A stretch of 5,654 bases of DNA from a bacterium (lineage in GTDB: Bacteria > Actinomycetota > Acidimicrobiia > UBA5794 > ZC4RG35), in NCBI GenBank assembly GCA_028819835.1, contig JAPPKR010000192.1, forward strand, positions 1 through 5,654, written 5' to 3'. Below are positions 5,536 to 5,654 of this stretch, in pieces. Position 1 is the first letter of the stretch. Each line of letters opens with the position of its first letter. Below the pieces are notes generated by a model, which had not been told where the DNA came from, did not search any database, and was given only the letters and a program-made list of their open reading frames with translations. Both the position numbers and the translations under genes were made by a program.

Positions 5536-5654
5536 CTATTCTTCGAACTCGAGAGGGTCGCCTTCGGCGAGTTTCAGCGCCTCCTGTGCGGCCTCGGCGC
5601 GGTCGCCGGCGGTGATCCGGGCCCGGTCGGTGAGGAGGGTCACGCGGTTCTCCA
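5536..5654 (-). CDS. C-terminal 38 residues of a gene resembling ATP synthase epsilon subunit (5' part outside window)
   Basis: Only the 3' end is present, closing at TAG 5538-5536. The visible sequence starts ENRVTLLTDRARITAG and ends in a helix (RAEAAQEALKLAEG) and the acidic tail EFEE. This resembles the part of F1 epsilon subunits where the beta-sandwich ends (NxVTVLAD) and the first C-terminal helix begins (RAxxAxxxAEE), so atpC is my best guess. If correct, the protein lacks the second regulatory C-terminal helix, as in some short epsilon subunits. GC and codon use match the high-GC left part of the window rather than the neighbouring lipoprotein. With so few residues another family cannot be excluded, so no gene symbol is given. 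Confidence 0.45.
   Translation of the reverse strand, partial: ENRVTLLTDRARITAGDRAEAAQEALKLAEGDPLEFEE

Noticed and set aside
1..5654. CRISPR array, tRNA or rRNA genes
   Set aside because: No regularly spaced repeats, cloverleaf pattern or conserved ribosomal RNA stretches were recognised on either strand.

Overview
The window looks like chromosomal DNA from a high-GC Gram-positive bacterium, probably an actinomycetote. The reasons are high GC with G/C-rich third codon positions in the left half, GTG starts, a leaderless-type promoter layout, and small lipoprotein and nuclease families that I associate with actinobacteria. An acidimicrobial-type lineage is possible, but this is a guess.

Left third (1-1920, minus strand). 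A single-pass membrane protein of unknown family (1920 to 1048) is followed after 104 bases by a gene that runs off the left edge (943 to 1). That second gene is absent from a simple list of closed ORFs because its stop lies outside the window. Its frame is open for 314 codons. It encodes an ECF-type sigma factor (regions 2 and 4) fused to a low-molecular-weight phosphotyrosine phosphatase/ArsC-like domain. In this domain the catalytic cysteine, the P-loop arginine, the general-acid aspartate and the resolving cysteines are all missing. The fusion reads as a sigma factor carrying a dead phosphatase or arsenate-reductase fold as a possible sensor. The membrane protein is a candidate partner. 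This is the most unusual item in the window.

Middle (2038-3012, plus strand). A complete zinc-independent NADPH:quinone oxidoreductase of the MDR superfamily is transcribed divergently from the membrane-protein gene. A 440-base non-coding stretch with several short inverted repeats follows (3013-3452).

Right part (3453-5654, all minus strand). In order of transcription these are: the 3' end of a gene resembling the ATP synthase epsilon subunit (atpC, tentative), a small lipoprotein whose start codon is unclear, and two translationally coupled genes. The coupled genes encode a DUF4268 protein with an N-terminal PD-(D/E)XK-type nuclease fold and a second, smaller PD-(D/E)XK-like nuclease. The pair overlaps by ATGA. 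Sampled lines across 3050-5500 are clearly lower in GC (about 48-58%) than the flanks (about 68-72%), so the nuclease pair and lipoprotein may be acquired accessory DNA, possibly defence related. No tRNA, rRNA, CRISPR array, transposase or integrase was seen.
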